Origin: a bacterium
GTDB taxonomy: Bacteria > Zhuqueibacterota > Zhuqueibacteria > Zhuqueibacterales > Geothermadaptataceae
Direction of reading: 5' to 3'
Assembly (NCBI GenBank): GCA_024275575.1
Contig: JAJRYV010000134.1
Span: 1 to 64,000, forward strand
DNA: 64,000 bases
Of this stretch, positions 46,650 through 56,228 are shown one piece after another. Under the pieces are notes generated by a model that had not been told where the DNA came from, did not search any database, and saw nothing but the letters and a program-made list of their open reading frames with translations. Position numbers and translations under genes: made by a program. The first letter of the stretch is position 1. Every line of letters starts with the position of its first letter.

Positions 46650-47606
46650 TTACACCAGTAATTCTCCGAGAGAAAATTTTTTATAATAGTGGCGCAATTG
46701 ATCATAGGTCATGCCCAGTTGTTTCGCCGCTTCCCGCTGGTTCCCCGACACATCCTTGAGCGTGTTGAGAAGGAGTGATTTTTCAAAAGCGCGCACCTGT
46801 TCCTGAAAAGTGCCGCCAATGGGTTCGATCGTCGTGATTTCAAGAGGCAATTCTGACGCATGAATGACACCGTCGGCATCCCAGATATAATGGCGTTCGA
46901 TGACGTTTTTTAATTCCCGCATGTTGCCCGGCCAGTGGTAGGCTTGCAGCGCGCGTATGGCTGCCGGTGTGAACTCTTTTTTCTCCATATCCGGCATTTC
47001 TGCATGCAGATTTTTCAGGAAATGGTGAATCAGTTCAGGAATATCCTCACGCCGCTTTCGCAATGGTGGCAAGGTGAGTTCGGCAAAAGCGATACGATCA
47101 TAAAGATCGGCAAGAAATTCCCCTGATTCAATCATTTCATCGAGATTTGCGTTCGTTGCCGCCAGAATCCGGACGTCCACATCAATTTCTTCACTACCGC
47201 CGAGACGCTCAAATTGTTGATATTCCACAACCCGCAATAATTTTTCCTGTGCATCGCGGGACATGTTAGCGACTTCATCTAAAAAAAGCGTACCTCCGTC
47301 TGCGAGTTCGAGTTTTCCCGCGCGGCTGCTGGTAGCGCCGGTAAATGCGCCTTTTTCATGACCAAAGATCTCTGCAAGAAAAAGCTCATCATGCAGCGCC
47401 GCACAATTGACCGCGACAAATTTGTACTCGCTGCGCCGGCTCAGGTGGTGAATGTAGTGCGCCAGCACCTCTTTGCCGGTGCCGCGTTCGCCCCGAATTA
47501 AGATCGGTCGGGGTACGGTTGCAAATTTTTTCGCCTGTTCGACAACGGACAGAAACGCCGGGCTGCTGCCAATACCGGGAGAATTTTTATCACCATTGGG
47601 CAACAT
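46650..47606 (-). CDS. pspF: PspF-like sigma-54 activator without a receiver
   Basis: 318 residues. AAA+ domain with Walker A GERGTGKE, sigma-54-contacting GAFTGA, Walker B LFLDEVANM and DLYDRIAFAE, then a Fis-type helix-turn-helix (NQREAAKQLGMTYDQLRHYY). It has no regulatory N-terminal domain, as in PspF, which is held inactive by direct PspA binding. It ends 69 bases before the sigma-54 promoter of pspA. The pairing of PspF, PspA and promoter is a complete stress circuit. Confidence 0.9.
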   Translation of the reverse strand: MLPNGDKNSPGIGSSPAFLSVVEQAKKFATVPRPILIRGERGTGKEVLAHYIHHLSRRSEYKFVAVNCAALHDELFLAEIFGHEKGAFTGATSSRAGKLELADGGTLFLDEVANMSRDAQEKLLRVVEYQQFERLGGSEEIDVDVRILAATNANLDEMIESGEFLADLYDRIAFAELTLPPLRKRREDIPELIHHFLKNLHAEMPDMEKKEFTPAAIRALQAYHWPGNMRELKNVIERHYIWDADGVIHASELPLEITTIEPIGGTFQEQVRAFEKSLLLNTLKDVSGNQREAAKQLGMTYDQLRHYYKKFSLGELLV

Positions 47607-47754
47607 GGGGTCTTCCTATCTATGTAATTTGGAAGTTACTATCTGTAAAAGTTAACAGAATTTAGCAGAATATGCAAAGCAATCAAGGGAAAATAGATTT
47701 TATAAATTAGCTGATAACTTTCTGTCGTTTTGCTAATATGGCGGAAAATTCACC

Positions 47755-47783
47755 TTGCGGGAAAATTTACTATGCCTTATCTT
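47755..47783 (+). promoter_or_regulatory. Possible promoter of fabI
   Basis: TTGCGG (47755) and TATCTT (47778) with 17-base spacing, about 50 bases before the fabI ATG. Moderate match. Confidence 0.45.
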
Positions 47784-47836
47784 TAGCTTCTTTTTAGGAA
47801 TTTGCTGATTGACGATATAAGAATCTTGGAGGAAAA

Positions 47837-48661
47837 ATGAGTTCGAATGGTTTTAATTTATTACAGGGGAAAAAAGGCATCATTTTCGGCCCGCTGGACG
47901 ATAAAAGCATCGCATGGAAAATAGCAGAAGTCGCCTATCGTGAGGGAGCGGAATTTGGTATTTCAAATATTAAAGTCGCCCTTCGCATGGGGCAAATCGA
48001 TGAATTGGCGAAAAAGTGTGGTGACGCTCCGGTGATCGTTTGTGACGCCTCTAATAACGAGCAACTCGATGCTGCATTTACGCAACTGAAAGAGAAGTTC
48101 GGCAAGCTCGATTTTATCGTACATTCCATCGGTATGTCGCCGAATGTGCGCAAGAAAAAAGACTACATGGATTTGAATTATGACTGGTTTCACAAAACCC
48201 TCGATGTGTCCGCCCTTTCTTTGCATCGCGTAGTCACGCAGGCACTAAAAGCCGATGCGCTCAACGGAGGCGCTTCTATCGTTGCCCTGTCCTACATTGG
48301 CGCCCAGCGGATCTTTACAAAATACGGCGATATGGGCGATGCCAAAGCCTTGCTCGAAAGTGTCACCCGCAGCCTGGGTTCACGGCTTGGAGAAAGGGGA
48401 ATACGGATCAATACGATATCGCAAAGCCCGACTGTGACGACGGCCGGTAGCGGCATCGTCGGATTTAATGCCATGTATGATTTTGCCGAAAAACTCTCAC
48501 CCCTCGGTAACGCCAGCGCTGATGAATGCGCTGATTACGTACTGACACTCTTGTCCGATCTGACCCGCAAAGTGACGATGCAGAATCTCTATCACGACGG
48601 AGGTTTCAGCTCCATGGGCATCAGCGATGCTATTTTTGAAATGATGTACGGGGATAAATAA
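47837..48661 (+). CDS. fabI: Enoyl-ACP reductase FabI
   Basis: Last reduction in fatty-acid elongation, NADH-dependent. 274 residues. Cofactor region GPLDDKSIAW in place of the classical SDR glycine motif, HSIGMSP, and the catalytic Tyr-x6-Lys in KYGDMGDAKALLE are diagnostic of FabI. Ribosome site GGAGG is 7 bases before the ATG. It stands alone. Confidence 0.94.
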   Translation: MSSNGFNLLQGKKGIIFGPLDDKSIAWKIAEVAYREGAEFGISNIKVALRMGQIDELAKKCGDAPVIVCDASNNEQLDAAFTQLKEKFGKLDFIVHSIGMSPNVRKKKDYMDLNYDWFHKTLDVSALSLHRVVTQALKADALNGGASIVALSYIGAQRIFTKYGDMGDAKALLESVTRSLGSRLGERGIRINTISQSPTVTTAGSGIVGFNAMYDFAEKLSPLGNASADECADYVLTLLSDLTRKVTMQNLYHDGGFSSMGISDAIFEMMYGDK

Positions 48662-48957
48662 ATATTCTGAGCCGAAACATAAAATAATTTAGAAATAGAG
48701 AGCTTTATCAAGCTCTAAAACTATTTGCGTTTTTTACTTTTTCGGTCAATTTTTTTGAGATAGACCGGTCATCCTCTGGGGGATAGGCCGGTCAAGCCTG
48801 TTCGGTTTCAGCGGTCAAGTTCGGTGGGATCGGGCAGTATGCTGGGAAACTCGCACGTACAGTTCTTGGAGGAAAATAACTGGTGACAATAGTCGGCATG
48901 GTCCAACCGAATTTTTGCGAAATTTCGCAGGCGTAAATTTCTGCCGAAATGCCCGTT
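48662..48957. other. Spacer between convergent fabI and the double adenylate kinase
   Basis: Contains the hairpin AGAGCTT/AAGCTCT near 48700-48718 and a 14-base perfect palindrome TGCGAAATTTCGCA at 48916-48929. Either could be a transcript end or a binding site. No gene seen. Confidence 0.45.
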
Positions 48958-50127
48958 TCAGCGCAAGGTTTTAAACCCTTTTTCAATTTCTGCCGAGATT
49001 CTTGCGGCGACTTCTTCAAACGAGCCGCGCCCATCAATTCTGCTGACGCGATGTACTTGTTTGTATTTTTCGATCACTGGTACGGTTTTTTCTTCGTGTT
49101 CCTGCAATCGCTTGACAATTTTTGCGGTGCTGGTATCATAGGGCATGCAATCGGTGGTTTTGCTGCGTGCATCGAGACGATTGATCAAATCGAGCGTCGG
49201 CACCTTGAGTTCGATAACCTGAGACAGGCAGGAGTCATGTTTTTTCAGCAAACCATCCAAAATATACGATTGCACCAGCGTTCGAGGAAAGCCTTTGAAA
49301 ATAAATCCACGCACGCTGTTGTGCTTTTCCAGCTTTTTTTCGATCAATTTCACGACGGTTTCATCCGGTACGAGCCGGCCGTTTTCATAGAGCATGAAGA
49401 TTTTCTTTCCAATTTCCGTTTGATTATTGACTTCCTGCTCCAGCATTTTGCCGGTGGCCACATATTCGAGCCTGTATTTATCTGCGAGAAACTCCGCTTG
49501 CGAGCCTCGCCCCGAACCCGGATAGCCGAATATAACGACGTTGAAAAGCCGTTTGTTTAATTCGGATGAAATAACCTGCTGTATGGTTTTATTGACCTTC
49601 TCAATATCTACACTGCCGTCGATTTCATGATAGATGCCCCGTTCCTGAAAAAAATGCTGTACGGGCAGAGTTTTTTCATAATATTCTTGCAAACGATTGC
49701 GAATAACTTTTTCATTATCATCGTTGCGGCCGGAGGTCTCGCCACGTTTCAACAACCGGGAAACGGATTCTTCCACCGGCACTTTCAGGCTGATAAGACA
49801 ATTTAAGGAGGTATTCAATTTGATCATCAAACCTTCGAGAATATACGCTTGAATATAAGTTCGTGGAAATCCATCGAAGAGGAAGCCATTGGCGTCGGAG
49901 TTGTCGGTGATTGTTTTTTCGATGATTTGCACGATGATTTCATCGGAAACCAGACCGCCGGAAGCGATGATATCCTTTGCCTGCAGGCCGAGATAAGTTT
50001 TATCGGCGATCTCCTTGCGCAGCAGGTTCCCGGTCGAGATATAAAAAAGGTTGTAGCGTTTGATCAGGAATTCTGATTGTGTGCCTTTGCCTGCTCCCGG
50101 GGGGCCAAACAACGCGATATTTAACAT
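48958..50127 (-). CDS. adk: Double adenylate kinase: active N-half fused to degenerate C-half
   Basis: 389 residues made of two adenylate-kinase units. The N-half (1-190) has the P-loop GPPGAGKGT (8-16), STGNLLRKEI, the lid-border DGFPRT (85-90), RGETSGRNDD and an Arg pair near 143-145, so it should convert AMP and ATP to ADP. The C-half (195-389) aligns along the same order but its P-loop is GYPGSGRGS (201-209), with Arg for the catalytic Lys, TGKMLEQEV lacks the AMP-binding Arg, and KGFPRT replaces DGFPRT. It is probably a nonenzymatic nucleotide-binding or regulatory half. Lid insert is short in both. No adjacent operon partner. Confidence 0.88.
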   Translation of the reverse strand: MLNIALFGPPGAGKGTQSEFLIKRYNLFYISTGNLLRKEIADKTYLGLQAKDIIASGGLVSDEIIVQIIEKTITDNSDANGFLFDGFPRTYIQAYILEGLMIKLNTSLNCLISLKVPVEESVSRLLKRGETSGRNDDNEKVIRNRLQEYYEKTLPVQHFFQERGIYHEIDGSVDIEKVNKTIQQVISSELNKRLFNVVIFGYPGSGRGSQAEFLADKYRLEYVATGKMLEQEVNNQTEIGKKIFMLYENGRLVPDETVVKLIEKKLEKHNSVRGFIFKGFPRTLVQSYILDGLLKKHDSCLSQVIELKVPTLDLINRLDARSKTTDCMPYDTSTAKIVKRLQEHEEKTVPVIEKYKQVHRVSRIDGRGSFEEVAARISAEIEKGFKTLR

Positions 50128-50606
50128 ATTTCGACTCCAGTAAAAAATCTAAACACAATAGCAATTCCATGAATCCCGGCCAAAAATGAGGCACGATCAC
50201 GGTAGTTATCCTGTATCAGGAGATAATCAGGCAATATCCCCGGCTTTCACATTTTAATATCGTTCAAAAATCTTATTTTAACAAGTGTGATTTTACAGAT
50301 TGATCCTTTGCCGGAACAGTCATCGTAGGGCGTTCAGCGCCCACCTTTGCCGCATAAATATGATGAAATTCTTAACAACAGGCAAAAGCTGAGGCTACCT
50401 CTTTTCACGGAATGAGCGGAAAAGGGGGCGAAATCACCGTGATATTACAGTGTCAGGAAAATTCAGCTCGTATAAAATTGTTGTTGGGAATTTTAGAAAA
50501 AATGAGCGATCATGAAAAATGATTTTCCCTCTTTGCTTTTTTGGCTAATTCAAATTATCTTTACTACGAAATATTTTTTCAGCAAACAAAACCGGTGAGC
50601 GGAAAA
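50128..50606. other. Divergent intergenic region, 479 bases
   Basis: No gene supported. Holds a small GGGCG/CGCCC hairpin at 50328-50342 in a GC-richer island and AT-rich ends suited to divergent promoters, but no box pair is convincing. The frame of the following gene stays open upstream to a TTG at 50541 without a ribosome site. Confidence 0.4.
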
Positions 50607-51512
50607 ATGCAAATATCATTTTTTTCTGAGGCGATTCCCCTGGTCGAAGAAGCGTTAGGACAGTTGCAGCGCTTCGAATTTGACGCCTGCCTCAATTTGC
50701 TGCAACAGGCGCAGGAAATCGATCCGACAGTTGCCAATGCCGAGTATTATCGCGAGATTGCCCTGTGGTGCCGGGAAGGCGGATTGACAGCGCATTCGAC
50801 AGCACAGGAAATCGTAGAAATCTGGCAGGAATTGAAACATCAGATGACCGAGGTGGGAGGCGCCGGCGTTGCAATTCGGGAGAAATGTAAATTATTTGCT
50901 CAACGCCTGCGCATACTTGATGATTTTGACCGCGATGGATGCGTGGCGGATTGCGATTATTTTCTACACGAGGGCGCCTGTGCGCTGCATGACGACAAAT
51001 TTCAGGCAGCCTACGATCTCCTTCTCGATGCCCTGCAAACGCAGGTGGACACGATCCCGGCACGCTATTGGGGCTATTTCGGTGATGCGGCAACGGCGTT
51101 GCATAAATTGCCCGAAGCCAATACCGCCTATGTGAAATTATTGGCGAACGATCCCTTCGAACTCGACTGGACAACTTTAAAAAATAAAAACTTGCGCGCT
51201 GTTTTTTCAGAAATCGCCGGGGCTGAAACGGTTGAGGCCGCTTATGGCAAGTTGCCGTATTTTGCTTGGGTTAATGAGGCGATTTACCTTCCGGAAAGAA
51301 ATACTTTTATCCCGGAAATATTGCGCCGATATGCTGATCACCCGGAAAGTTTTGCAGAGTTACCGCGTGCACGAAAAACCTATATTTTCGCGCTCTATGC
51401 TTTTGATGAGCAGTTGCATAAAAAACGACCTGTTGACCTTGAACGCAGAAAAGTTATGCATAATCTCGCACCGGATTTATTCACTCATTATCTGAGATTT
51501 TGTCATAAATAA
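50607..51512 (+). CDS. TPR-like helical protein of unknown function
   Basis: About 301 residues from ATG 50607. Helical repeats of tetratricopeptide type are visible at about 10-45 (ALGQLQRFEFDACLNLLQQA), 135-170 (HDDKFQAAYDLLLDAL) and 180-205. No signal peptide. An upstream TTG at 50541 would add 22 residues. It precedes a methyltransferase by 59 bases and ddl. Likely a scaffold protein; partner unknown. Confidence 0.6.
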   Translation: MQISFFSEAIPLVEEALGQLQRFEFDACLNLLQQAQEIDPTVANAEYYREIALWCREGGLTAHSTAQEIVEIWQELKHQMTEVGGAGVAIREKCKLFAQRLRILDDFDRDGCVADCDYFLHEGACALHDDKFQAAYDLLLDALQTQVDTIPARYWGYFGDAATALHKLPEANTAYVKLLANDPFELDWTTLKNKNLRAVFSEIAGAETVEAAYGKLPYFAWVNEAIYLPERNTFIPEILRRYADHPESFAELPRARKTYIFALYAFDEQLHKKRPVDLERRKVMHNLAPDLFTHYLRFCHK

Positions 51513-51571
51513 TTCCGGCTTCGCTCGCCACAGTCACCTTTGAAAACAGAAAAAAATGATCGGAATAAAAA

Positions 51572-52225
51572 ATGAACAATTCCGACAGAGAAAACCACTG
51601 GCAAGGCATTTACCGAGGTTCTGAGCTGGAAAACCGGGGCTGGTATCAGCCGGTGCCGCAGACTTCGCTACGCCTCCTGAAAAACTGCCAACTGCCCAAA
51701 TCAGCGAAGATTATCGACATCGGCGGCGGCGACAGTCTGCTGGTAGATCATTTGCTGAAGTTGGGTTATCGCGATCTTTCAGTGCTCGATATTTCGGCTG
51801 CGGCGCTCGAACGCACACAAAAGCGACTCGGCCCACAAGCTGCAAAAGTAAACTGGATTGTCGGTGACGTCACCCGATTTGATACTGATGAGCGTTTTGA
51901 CTGCTGGCACGATCGCGCTGCATTTCATTTTTTAAATGAGGTGCAGGAGATTGAAAAATATGTGCGAATAGCGCATCAATTATTACACCCAGCAGGCCGG
52001 CTCATCATCGGCACATTTTCCCCTCTTGGCCCGGAAAAATGCAGTGGGCTGCCGGTATCCCGCTATTCGGAAGAATCTCTGACTCACTGTTTTTCGCCCG
52101 GATTTGATAAAATTGAAAGTATAAATATCGATCATCAGACGCCCGGCGGTACGAAACAGAATTATATTTTTTGTAGTTTGAGAAAGTCCGAGCAGAATTG
52201 TGACGAAAGCCAGGACAAGCGCTAA
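51572..52225 (+). CDS. Class I SAM-dependent methyltransferase
   Basis: 217 residues. SAM-binding motif I IIDIGGGDSLLVD, acidic motif II end LSVLDISAAALE, and motif III GDVTRFDTD are clear, with WHDRAAFHFL in place of a canonical acceptor motif. The N-terminus HWQGIYRGSELENRGWYQP is typical of a family often labelled tellurite- or thiopurine-type methyltransferases without proof. Substrate unknown. 56 bases before ddl. Confidence 0.85.
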   Translation: MNNSDRENHWQGIYRGSELENRGWYQPVPQTSLRLLKNCQLPKSAKIIDIGGGDSLLVDHLLKLGYRDLSVLDISAAALERTQKRLGPQAAKVNWIVGDVTRFDTDERFDCWHDRAAFHFLNEVQEIEKYVRIAHQLLHPAGRLIIGTFSPLGPEKCSGLPVSRYSEESLTHCFSPGFDKIESINIDHQTPGGTKQNYIFCSLRKSEQNCDESQDKR

Positions 52226-52281
52226 ACCAGAGACAACAGCATTGCAGATGCAGAAGGAATCAGGAATTACAGGAGTTTTGC

Positions 52282-53388
52282 ATGGCAGAAAAAATCAGGG
52301 TGGGTATCTTATTCGGGGGCAAATCAGCAGAGCATGAGATCTCGCTGCAATCAGCAAAAAACGTCATCGATGCTATCGATCGCGAAAAATTCGAAGTTAC
52401 ACTCATCGGCATCGACAAATCCGGTCGTTGGTATTTGAATGATGCCTCGCAATTTCTGTTGCATGCAGACGATCCCAAACAGATAAAAATGCAGCATTTA
52501 CAGGAAGAAATCGCCCTCGTCGCCGGCCGCGAAACACAGCAATTGGTGCGTTTGTCAAATACTGAAACCCCCGACGCTCTTGATGTGGTTTTCCCCATTC
52601 TGCACGGCCCCATGGGCGAGGATGGCACCATTCAGGGTCTGTTGAAATCGGCTAACGTTCCTTTTGTCGGCGCGGGCGTGCTCGGTTCTGCCGTGGGCAT
52701 GGATAAAGATGTGATGAAGCGCTTGCTGCGGGATGCCGGTCTGCCCATCGGTAAATTCCACACGGTTAACGTTTTACAAAAAGGCGATATTATATTTTCT
52801 GAAATGGTCAAAAAACTGGGTTGCCCGGTGTTTATCAAACCGGCGAATATGGGTTCATCAGTCGGTGTGCACCGCGCAGAAAATGAGTCTGAATTTAAAG
52901 CCGGTCTGGCGGATGCATTTCGCTATGATAACAAAGTGATCATCGAAGAATTTATCGATGGACGTGAGATTGAATGTGCCGTACTCGGCAACGAAAATCC
53001 GGCGGCATCGCTTCCCGGCGAAATCATTCCGCACCATCAATTTTATTCTTATGAAGCAAAATACCTCGACGAGACCGGCGCCGGCCTGCAAATCCCTGCA
53101 GAATTGCCGCAGCCGCTTGTGCGAAAAATTCAGCAGAAAGCTATCGCCACTTTTCAGACGCTCAATTGTGAGGGACTGGCGCGCGTCGATTTTTTTCTGC
53201 AGAAAGACGACAAGATTGTTGTGAATGAGATCAATACCATGCCGGGTTTCACACGCATCAGCATGTACCCGAAATTATGGGGCGCCAGTGGTTTAACCTA
53301 CGCGGCATTGATCGAAAAACTGATCGCTCTGGCTATCGAAAGATTTGAACGCGAAAAACGCCTGCAAACCGAGGTTGAATTGCTTTGA
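52282..53388 (+). CDS. ddl: D-alanine--D-alanine ligase
   Basis: Makes the D-Ala-D-Ala peptidoglycan terminus with ATP. 368 residues, the longer DdlA/VanA-size form. Signatures: FGGKSAEHEISLQSAKN, HGPMGEDGTIQG, the ATP-grasp FIKPANMGSSVGV and EINTMPGFT, with the metal ligands in the last. ACAGGAG precedes the ATG. It confirms the organism makes ordinary peptidoglycan. Confidence 0.95.
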   Translation: MAEKIRVGILFGGKSAEHEISLQSAKNVIDAIDREKFEVTLIGIDKSGRWYLNDASQFLLHADDPKQIKMQHLQEEIALVAGRETQQLVRLSNTETPDALDVVFPILHGPMGEDGTIQGLLKSANVPFVGAGVLGSAVGMDKDVMKRLLRDAGLPIGKFHTVNVLQKGDIIFSEMVKKLGCPVFIKPANMGSSVGVHRAENESEFKAGLADAFRYDNKVIIEEFIDGREIECAVLGNENPAASLPGEIIPHHQFYSYEAKYLDETGAGLQIPAELPQPLVRKIQQKAIATFQTLNCEGLARVDFFLQKDDKIVVNEINTMPGFTRISMYPKLWGASGLTYAALIEKLIALAIERFEREKRLQTEVELL

Positions 53389-53529
53389 TTTGTCGTAGTG
53401 GAAAATGGACGATCGGCAAAATATTTACAGCTTTATGACAATTCCATGACATATTCGTTTGCACCCATATTTTATTAGAACAAACCAAGTTCACCATTAC
53501 ATTCAATATGGAGCGATGAAAATGTCAAC

Positions 53530-54509
53530 ATGACCAGAGTTGCAGTCTTTTTGCTTATATTTTTTCTGTCAAAAGCAGTTGTTGCGCAAATTCGGCACAG
53601 TTCAGCGAATTCTGATTCCCAGTCCGCAACAAATAATTATTTTACGCTGCAAGACTCGATTAACCTGAACGCATTTTTAATTACCGGCCGGAAAAAAGAT
53701 AAATTAGCCGGCAATGCCATAAAATGGACTCTGATCGGTGGTGTCCTGGGATTAACTTTTGCCGCTATCGTTGTCGAAGATCAGAATGACTGTTGTATTG
53801 GTTGCGCTATGATTTATGCTTTGGCCCCACCGATCGGCGCAGGTGTTGGATTCTTGGCGGGAATGATAATCGGGATTAGTCAAGCTGGAAAACAAAAAAC
53901 CAAGGTGAATACGAGCCTGATAAAAAAAGTGCCTTTGCAACAGATCGGGTTCATGTTTCCCTATCCGATGGAGGACAAAAATCAGCCTTTTCAAGGTCGG
54001 AGCATCAAACCGGAATCGTTTACCGAAATTTAAACCCCAATCCGCTTTTACCGAATAAATGGCAATTGAACTACGCTATAACCACTGGATACTATTCCTA
54101 CAAATAAGGCAGGCCAAACATTGGCGATAAAATCAGGTTGGAAGCGTCCGAAGAAAAACTCGGGCTTACAGCCATGCATATCGATCATAAAAAAGTGCTC
54201 TCCTTTTTGTACGGCCTTGAACTGGGGGTTGCCGTTCTCCGGCCAAACTATATTTATGGCAGTGATTCTGAAGAGTCCACAGACCCCGAGTATGCGCCAG
54301 GTCGGATTCGGTACATCAATGTAAAAAGAACCCGTGCGTTGTATTGTGATATGATCGTTGGGGCGAACTTGAATTTTTGCGAATTCTGGAGTTTAGAGTT
54401 TCAAATCAAATATGAACCATTCGGTATTTACAATCGCGCCAAACCTGAAAACAGTATCATGACCGATCATATCGTAAAATATTTAATTGGCTCCAGCATT
54501 TATTTTTAA
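53530..54509 (+). pseudogene. Probably broken exported membrane protein gene
   Basis: The first frame (53530-54033, 167 codons) has a signal peptide, two glycine-rich hydrophobic segments (LIGGVLGLTFAAIVV, ALAPPIGAGVGFLAGMIIGI) and ends abruptly. From about 53980 another frame continues with coding-like sequence (TGIVYRNLNPNPLLPNKWQL) up to a TAA at 54105, and the same frame goes on to a second open stretch (54138-54509; GLELGVAVLRPNYIYGS ... LEFQIKYEPFGIY) resembling an outer-membrane barrel end. One frameshift near 53980-54000, close to an A5 run, plus one in-frame stop would join them into about 325 residues. Alternatively two separate small genes. Confidence 0.5.
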
Positions 54510-54540
54510 TGCGGAGCCAACGTTTATCGATTTGAAATCC

Positions 54541-54627
54541 ACCTTTATTATTCTCGCGGAGATGCAGTAGTGCAGAAGAGAAAAATAGCATAAAATATTT
54601 AAAAACAATACTCTGAGCCTCAGTGAC
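54541..54627 (+). repeat. Dispersed repeat family IV, copy B
   Basis: ACCTTTATTATTCTCGCGGA ... CTCTGAGCCTCAGTGAC matches 5879-5963 in reverse orientation, sharing the central ATATTTAAAAACAA and both pairing ends. Confidence 0.68.
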
Positions 54628-54658
54628 GGTATCTGTTCCGCGTGCGCGCGAGAAGCGC

Positions 54659-54700
54659 TATCCTGAGCTTGCCGAAGCGATATCCTGAGTTTATCGAAGG
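54659..54700 (+). repeat. Tandem CCTGAGCTTGCCGAAG motifs
   Basis: Two copies about 22 bases apart, TATCCTGAGCTTGCCGAAG and TATCCTGAGTTTATCGAAGG; a third, GCTGAGCTTGCCGAAGC, lies at 25111-25127. Each can fold as a short stem (CTTCG-like with CGAAG). The motif type is widespread in bacterial intergenic regions. Confidence 0.6.
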
Positions 54701-55066
54701 AAGCATGTTTCGGACAAGTGAGAAGATATCCCGCTTCGATATTTAGGCACGCTTAGCACAAACAGGCCCGGCGTCCACCTGATGCGCTGAACAGATACCA
54801 GCAACTCGGCGAAATGATTTTTTAAATAAAATATTAAGTTTCCAACTGGGCTTTCGAAGAACTACAATGAAATCAATTATTTATCAATCCTTTTAAAGGA
54901 ATTTGTGAATAATGCAGGTCTAGCCCGACAGCCTCGAAAAAGAAGGCCCTTGTCATGACTACAGCTGCACCGCCACCTTTTCAGGAATTGCTGTTTCATT
55001 TTATTAAAATTTTTTCTATCATATTTTTTTAGATGGATGACTTTTAATTTAAAAGGGCCTGTTTTT

Positions 55067-56200
55067 ATGTTTCAGAAGCGAATATTCCAGTGTGCCGCAC
55101 TATTTTTTGCCTCAGTATTTGTCGCCATAGCCGGAGAGAAAAAAACGATCGCTATCGGACCATATGTGCAAAATGTAACTGACAAAAGCGCTGTCGTGTG
55201 TTGGGCGACGCTTTCCGGTGTCTCGACCGTGACTATGCCCGATGGCAGCGTGCAAACCCTCAACCACTACCAGAACCACGAAATGCTGCTTTCCGGTCTG
55301 CAAGAAAATACGACTTATACATATAATGTGTTCGGCGATGGCAGTGAGGCCGGCAGGGGGCAGGTGACGACTTTCCCCAAAGATATTGCGCCGTTCAAAT
55401 TCGTGGTTCTCGGCGATACCCGCTCGCGCCATGAGGTGCACAAAAAAAACATCGACCGTATCATTGCAGAGAAACCATTGTTTGTGGTGAATACAGGTGA
55501 TCTTGTCGCCGATGGACGACAAATTCAGCACTGGGAAAAATTTTTCGCACTGAACAAAGAACTGCTGCGTTCGACGCCATATTTCCCGGTTTTGGGGAAT
55601 CACGAGAAAGATTCCAGATATTATTTTGATTTTTTTAACCTGCCGGGCAACGAGCGTTATTATTCGTTCAGTGTCGGCGATGCTTTTTTTATCTTTTTAG
55701 ATACAGAGGGCGAGGATTATCAGACCCCACGCTATCTCAAAACCGCAGCCGGCAGGGAATATTTCTGGGCCAATTATAATCGCCGATATTTTGAGACACA
55801 GAAAGCATGGGTAGAGCATCAGCTTACGTTGAACAAAGATGCCGGTTTTGTTTTTGTGTTTTTCCACCAGCCGCTTTTCAGTGTGAAAAAAAGCCGTGTT
55901 GCCGATGCCGAATTACGGCGAAAATTCTGGGGTGATATTTTTGAGCGCCATGGCGTACAGGTGGTGATGAACGGCCACGACCATCACTATCATCATGCAT
56001 TGCGGGGCGGCACGCATTACATCACCACCGCTGGCGGCGGCGCCGGGCTTTACGAGCCGGACACACCGCAGCCGGAGACGCAAAAAATAGCAAAAATTGA
56101 ACACCTCGTCAGCGTTGAAGTCGGCCTTGAAAAGTCCGTACTGACCGCTATCGATATCGATGGCAACATCATCGAAAAAATTGAGTTGCAGCGACGTTAA
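55067..56200 (+). CDS. Secreted purple-acid-phosphatase-like metallophosphoesterase
   Basis: 377 residues from ATG 55067. Signal peptide about 1-22 (CAALFFASVFVAIAG). Residues about 28-110 form a fibronectin-like N-domain (SAVVCWATLSGVSTV). The calcineurin-type domain follows with VVLGDTRS, VNTGDLVADG, VLGNHEKD, FFHQPLF and NGHDHHYHH, a complete dinuclear metal set. Likely phosphomonoester cleavage outside the cytoplasm. ATG 55037 is an alternative start that spoils the signal peptide. Followed by a Nudix gene after 28 bases. Confidence 0.9.
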   Translation: MFQKRIFQCAALFFASVFVAIAGEKKTIAIGPYVQNVTDKSAVVCWATLSGVSTVTMPDGSVQTLNHYQNHEMLLSGLQENTTYTYNVFGDGSEAGRGQVTTFPKDIAPFKFVVLGDTRSRHEVHKKNIDRIIAEKPLFVVNTGDLVADGRQIQHWEKFFALNKELLRSTPYFPVLGNHEKDSRYYFDFFNLPGNERYYSFSVGDAFFIFLDTEGEDYQTPRYLKTAAGREYFWANYNRRYFETQKAWVEHQLTLNKDAGFVFVFFHQPLFSVKKSRVADAELRRKFWGDIFERHGVQVVMNGHDHHYHHALRGGTHYITTAGGGAGLYEPDTPQPETQKIAKIEHLVSVEVGLEKSVLTAIDIDGNIIEKIELQRR

Positions 56201-56228
56201 CACGGCGATGGTTTGACTAATCAGGGAA

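Larger units (their letters stand above)
54510..55066. other. Intergenic region with repeat cluster
   Basis: 557 bases: family IV copy B (54541-54627), two tandem motifs TATCCTGAG[CT]TT[GA][CT]CGAAG at 54659-54700, and an AT-rich stretch to 55060 suited to a promoter. No gene supported. Confidence 0.5.
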
